Shown here: positions 62,701 through 64,000 of the stretch, piece by piece
Layout: every line of letters begins with the position of its first letter
Position numbering within the stretch: position 1 is the first letter of the stretch
Assembly (NCBI GenBank): GCA_030141605.1
Contig: JAQGDQ010000882.1
Coordinates: 20,644-84,643, forward strand
Length of the DNA stretch: 64,000 bases
Reading direction: 5' to 3'
Source: Tubiluchus corallicola
Taxonomy: Eukaryota; Priapulida; Priapulimorpha; Priapulimorphida; Tubiluchidae
Notes under the pieces: generated by a model
Seen by the model: only the letters and a program-made list of their open reading frames with translations
What the model was told of the DNA's origin: nothing
Database searches by the model: none
Translations under genes and position numbers: made by a program

Positions 62701-63569
62701 CGGCCTGACTTCGGACGTGGCTCTACGGTTACCGTCTGTGTACGTGGTGTGAGCATGAAGATTTGGTTTAGCCGTCTGTAAAATATGAGTTAATGAAAAA
62801 AACAAGTACATTCATATCTCTGTTTCCCGGGATGTTTTTTTACGGATAACGGAAGAATCGCACAAAATCTGGACCGTTAAAAAGTCGCGCATACTACGAA
62901 CACAGTCCGTTGTTTCGAAAGCTGACCACTAGTTGGCAGGCCGTCACTTTGTTTACATCATTACATAAGTGTAACCACGTGTATATCTCTGTATATAAAA
63001 ATATAGAGTCAATTATGCAGAGTTGTTTGTGTCAATTGCAGACAGTTTTTATATACTTTTGCATAGGAGTGGCCAGTACTTAGGCATTTTTCAGACAATT
63101 AGGCAATTGATTCTACATTACCATGAGTCTAACACACGGCACCTACTGTATTAGTTTAGTATTGGTAAATACGGACAATCGGCAAATACAGATAATTGGC
63201 AAATTCGGACCGATGTCTCCCCGCTTTCCTCCGGCAAACTGAGATATGAGTGTAATAGTTTACATGAAACAGTAAAGTTTAATAGGCACCCGGTTACAAG
63301 AACTGTTACTTACGCATTAAGTAAAAGCGATGTTGATGTTAAGCTACAAGAATAGAATGAGTGACGAAGAAGCTAATGAAAGAAAAATGAAAGTGAATCT
63401 GTTTAAAATAAAACCTTCATGTATCTGATACCAGCTGCTGGAACCTCTTTAGGTTCGTCTAGTGACATCTTGCTTTTTATTGGTTTTCTTCCTCGTTCTT
63501 TCTCTTTGGCACTTCCGGCCTTTTCCACTTTTTGAGGTTCGAACTTGGGTCCCGACAATGCGGTCCAGG
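44933..63569 (-). CDS. MDM1: Nuclear/centriolar protein MDM1, twelve exons, 5' end outside
   Basis: MDM1 binds microtubules and limits centriole duplication in animals. Minus-strand exons: 63415-63569, 62497-62775, 61954-62082, 59267-59493, 56452-56622, 54217-54295, 52108-52322, 50819-50917, 50420-50514, 49631-49705, 47948-48130 and 44933-45096 (TGA). All junctions are GT/AG and agree in phase, giving about 622 residues; human has 714. Recognisable parts: AWTALSGPKF in the first exon seen; SEY-x(n)-F/W-K repeats such as SEYNTQFKWK, TEYGSSYRDW and SEYLEKYKPPW; the conserved WYSIVQELRGKADAYRKRA with GTEFSRERL; and the C-terminal ASEVLKRARKHRDEFWGK. The exon with the initiator Met and first SEY repeat should lie beyond 63600. 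Introns contain arrays of 61-, 18-, ~105-, 40- and ~100-bp units and several MITEs. Confidence 0.92.
45145..45402. repeat. 132-bp tandem duplication including a MITE left end
   Basis: AAAGCAGTACTATTACTAGG occurs at 45145 and 45277. Each copy ends with the start of the hAT MITE described next (TCTGGGGCGTATCAAGAC), so the duplication copied flank plus MITE end. Confidence 0.85.
45347..45768 (-). mobile_element. hAT MITE, CAGTGGCGTATTAACC family, perfect 8-bp target duplication
   Basis: The left end CTGGGGCGTATC and right end GGTTAATACGCCACTG are imperfect inverted repeats related to 26750-27165. GAGTTACT is found directly on both sides (45339-45346 and 45769-45776). It lies in the last MDM1 intron. 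Confidence 0.9.
45785..46325. repeat. ~131-bp tandem repeat, four copies
   Basis: Units start about TATTTCAATAGTTCAGAGGT and include GTAGTGCACACGTTTGAGAG. Similar single sequence occurs at 52700-52800 in a family D repeat, so the array grew from a piece of that family. Confidence 0.9.
46500..46850 (+). repeat. Retroposon-like segment with (TCAA)n tail
   Basis: A 92-codon frame (46526-46804) in locally GC-richer sequence ends at TAG, directly followed by ATTGTGATTGTAAATCAATCA and more TCAA units. A protein-like 3' end plus a short tandem tail is typical of 5'-truncated LINEs, but I do not recognise RT motifs. Confidence 0.35.
46851..47947. other. MDM1 last intron, proximal part
   Basis: About 1.1 kb of AT-rich DNA without arrays or recognisable transposon ends. 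Confidence 0.4.
48385..49595. repeat. 61-bp minisatellite interrupted by an assembly gap
   Basis: Units containing GATGAGGATGCCTTAGAAAC and TTCAAGCACCAACGTTGAGA repeat every 61 bp through the MDM1 intron between exons 47948-48130 and 49631-49705. A 306-base run of N (48822-49127) lies inside, so the true copy number is unknown. Frames over it, including those crossing the N run, are artefacts. Confidence 0.95.
48822..49127. other. Assembly gap (306 N)
   Basis: A run of N within the 61-bp array. Its length is close to five repeat units (305 bp), so it may be an estimate by read pairs. Confidence 1.
49750..50350. repeat. 18-bp minisatellite, about 33 copies
   Basis: Units AAGATGTATGCACTGTTT, with TGTA[TC]GCACTG and CTTAAG variants, repeat every 18 bp in an MDM1 intron. 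Since 18 is a multiple of three, several frames stay open on both strands. Confidence 0.95.
51087..51563. mobile_element. piggyBac-like MITE with TTAA target sites
   Basis: CCCTTTCATACCCG after TTAA (51083-51086) and GGGACTGAAAGGG before TTAA (51564-51567) match piggyBac-type ends. Inside each end lies a palindrome-containing TATCC(C/T)GTGGGATAC block, forming subterminal repeats. It lies in MDM1 intronic DNA. Confidence 0.85.
51795..51998. repeat. Two tRNA-like sequences in opposite orientation
   Basis: On the plus strand at about 51938-51992, GTCTGGTGGTCACAGC is an A-box-like start, TTGGATTTGTAATCCAA an anticodon arm and GGTTCAAAGC a B-box variant. On the minus strand at about 51795-51870 a similar arrangement has GGTTCAAACCC. 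Both lack convincing acceptor stems, so they look like tRNA-derived SINE heads or pseudogenes arranged tail to tail. Confidence 0.5.
52620..53065. repeat. Dispersed repeat family D, copy 3
   Basis: The most extended copy of the family seen, with ACACACGTTCGACAACTCGT, AGTTTGTGATGTCAATGATA and GCAGTATTAATTGTGTTGGA blocks, in an MDM1 intron. Confidence 0.65.
53655..53975. repeat. 24-bp minisatellite, second locus, about 13 copies
   Basis: Units AAATCACAGCTAAATTGTGC plus AGTG repeat every 24 bp. To the right (53976-54090) the sequence continues as hAT MITE family E (TTTTAATGATAAAGAA, GAATTATTCGAAT), so the array sits within a MITE copy. Frames up to 189 codons arise because 24 is a multiple of three. 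Confidence 0.95.
54992..56163. mobile_element. pogo-like MITE whose right end is tandemly repeated
   Basis: TA-CAGTAAATCCTCGCTTAAC at 54990 and GTTAAGCGAGGACTCACTG ending at about 55635 are inverted repeats of pogo/Tigger type. After that, a ~105-bp unit holding the right end plus flank repeats about five more times to 56163, each copy again ending GCGAGGACTCAC. It lies in an MDM1 intron. Confidence 0.85.
56645..59258. repeat. 40-bp minisatellite, ~65 copies, with higher-order repeats
   Basis: Units such as GTGTGAACGCCCCCCTATAC and ATTATCTTAAGTGTTCTAAT repeat every 39-41 bp over 2.6 kb between MDM1 exons 56452-56622 and 59267-59493. Variation is in [AG]A[CT][GA]CCCC and in the C-run length. 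The block at about 57389-57560 recurs at 57944-58110, a shift of 555 bp, indicating a higher-order repeat. Frames reading PLYIILSVLM-like peptides are artefacts. Confidence 0.97.
59640..60472. repeat. Compound array: ~35-bp core plus CAG/CAA tracts
   Basis: About ten units of CATGAACACGCTTTTAATGC joined to tracts of CAG, CAA and GCGACA triplets of varying length, in an MDM1 intron. Alternating longer and shorter units suggest a two-unit period. Long Val/Ala/Cys or Thr/Ala frames (up to 288 codons) are artefacts. Confidence 0.95.
60473..61247. other. MDM1 intron, unique part with (GGA)n
   Basis: No gene recognised. A GGAGGA microsatellite lies at about 60972-61000. Frames here (60595-60846) are short and unassigned. 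Confidence 0.4.
61248..61619. mobile_element. hAT MITE family E, copy 2
   Basis: TAGGGGTGAGCAG at the left and GATGTTCACCTCTA at the right are the family ends, with interior TTCGAATCGAA palindromes and one AGCTAAATTATGC stretch. Flanks TTAGATTG and TTAAATAG match at 6 of 8, a weak target duplication. Confidence 0.8.
61755..61925. repeat. 28-bp minisatellite, about 6 copies
   Basis: Units ACCACAATGGTCAAGCACAC plus TATTTAAA repeat every 28 bp and end about 30 bp before the donor side of MDM1 exon 61954-62082. Confidence 0.95.
62809..63252. mobile_element. TA-flanked pogo/Tigger-like MITE, copy 2
   Basis: Ends CATTCATATCTCTGTTTCCC and the reverse complement of CACTCATATCTCAGTTTGCC, flanked by TA at 62807-62808 and 63253-63254. 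Interior like 25353-25795. It lies in an MDM1 intron. Confidence 0.85.
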
Positions 63570-64000
63570 CTGAAAAAGTAGACAAAAGCGACATTAGAGA
63601 AATTGCCCTAACTCATTGGAAGAAAGTTTAAAATTCTACCAATATGAAAACTACCAAAACGCAAATAAAATATGGTCGCCCTGGAAAATAAGGAACACCT
63701 CCCGGAACAGAAAGAATCATCCCTTAAATCGGGTGCCCTTTGAAATAGAACTAAATAGAATAAGTATGACGAAATAATTACAATTATGTAGCGAGGCATA
63801 GGAAATGCATGTGCCAATTTGGAAAAGATACATTAAGACTGGCATGGCAAGTTTAGCTTAATCGCCAGAGGGAGCAGCATACCGGCATACAGGTGACTTC
63901 CCCCTGTCTGTGAGCAAATTTACGCTCAATTTCCGGAAGGGCCGGCATTAAATTTGCACTCTGCCATCATCTTAGATGATTAGTTTTGATGACGAATCGG
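63570..64000. other. MDM1 intron running off the window
   Basis: Follows the acceptor (ttttcag in gene sense) of the first exon seen. The remaining MDM1 5' exon is not found here; no other feature is recognised. Confidence 0.5.

Overview
The window is nuclear DNA of a multicellular animal, AT-rich, with spliced genes, long introns and very many short DNA transposons and minisatellites. Spliceosomal GT/AG introns, animal-type gene content (RPS23, ATP6AP1, STX18, MDM1), a BEL/Pao retrotransposon, hAT/piggyBac/mariner-like MITEs and a patch of degenerate TTAGGG repeats all point to a metazoan. A marine invertebrate or other non-vertebrate is my guess; the species cannot be fixed from the sequence.

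Layout. RPS23 lies on the minus strand (2997-8867, four coding exons, complete, 143 codons). Its start codon is 90 bp from the start codon of ATP6AP1 (V-ATPase accessory subunit Ac45), which runs the other way (8958-29974, nine coding exons), so the two share a very compact head-to-head promoter. The 9-kb first intron of ATP6AP1 carries a complete intronless syntaxin-18 gene (11393-12385) on the same strand. From about 30 to 36.7 kb there is only repeat-rich intergenic DNA. A BEL/Pao LTR retrotransposon occupies 36770-44453 on the plus strand, with ~96% identical LTRs, a 5-bp target duplication and a damaged pol. From 44933 to beyond the right edge the minus strand carries MDM1 (twelve exons seen; only the 5' exon or exons are missing). 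Its introns hold several large tandem arrays.

The most unusual item is inside the retrotransposon. Its Gag reading frame contains, in frame and without introns, about 174 codons of a glycogenin-type GT8 glycosyltransferase (38056-38577, similarity perhaps to 38676). The DxD and other sugar-nucleotide-binding motifs are kept, but the stretch holding the self-glucosylated tyrosine and a metal-ligand histidine is missing. This looks like capture of a host mRNA by a BEL element.

A second theme is that many minisatellites here grew out of pieces of transposons or of gene edges: a 24-bp array inside a hAT-like MITE at two places, a ~105-bp array from one end of a pogo-like MITE, and a ~55-bp array carrying copies of the ATP6AP1 exon 5 splice acceptor. 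The long open frames in those arrays come from repeat units without stops, not from genes.
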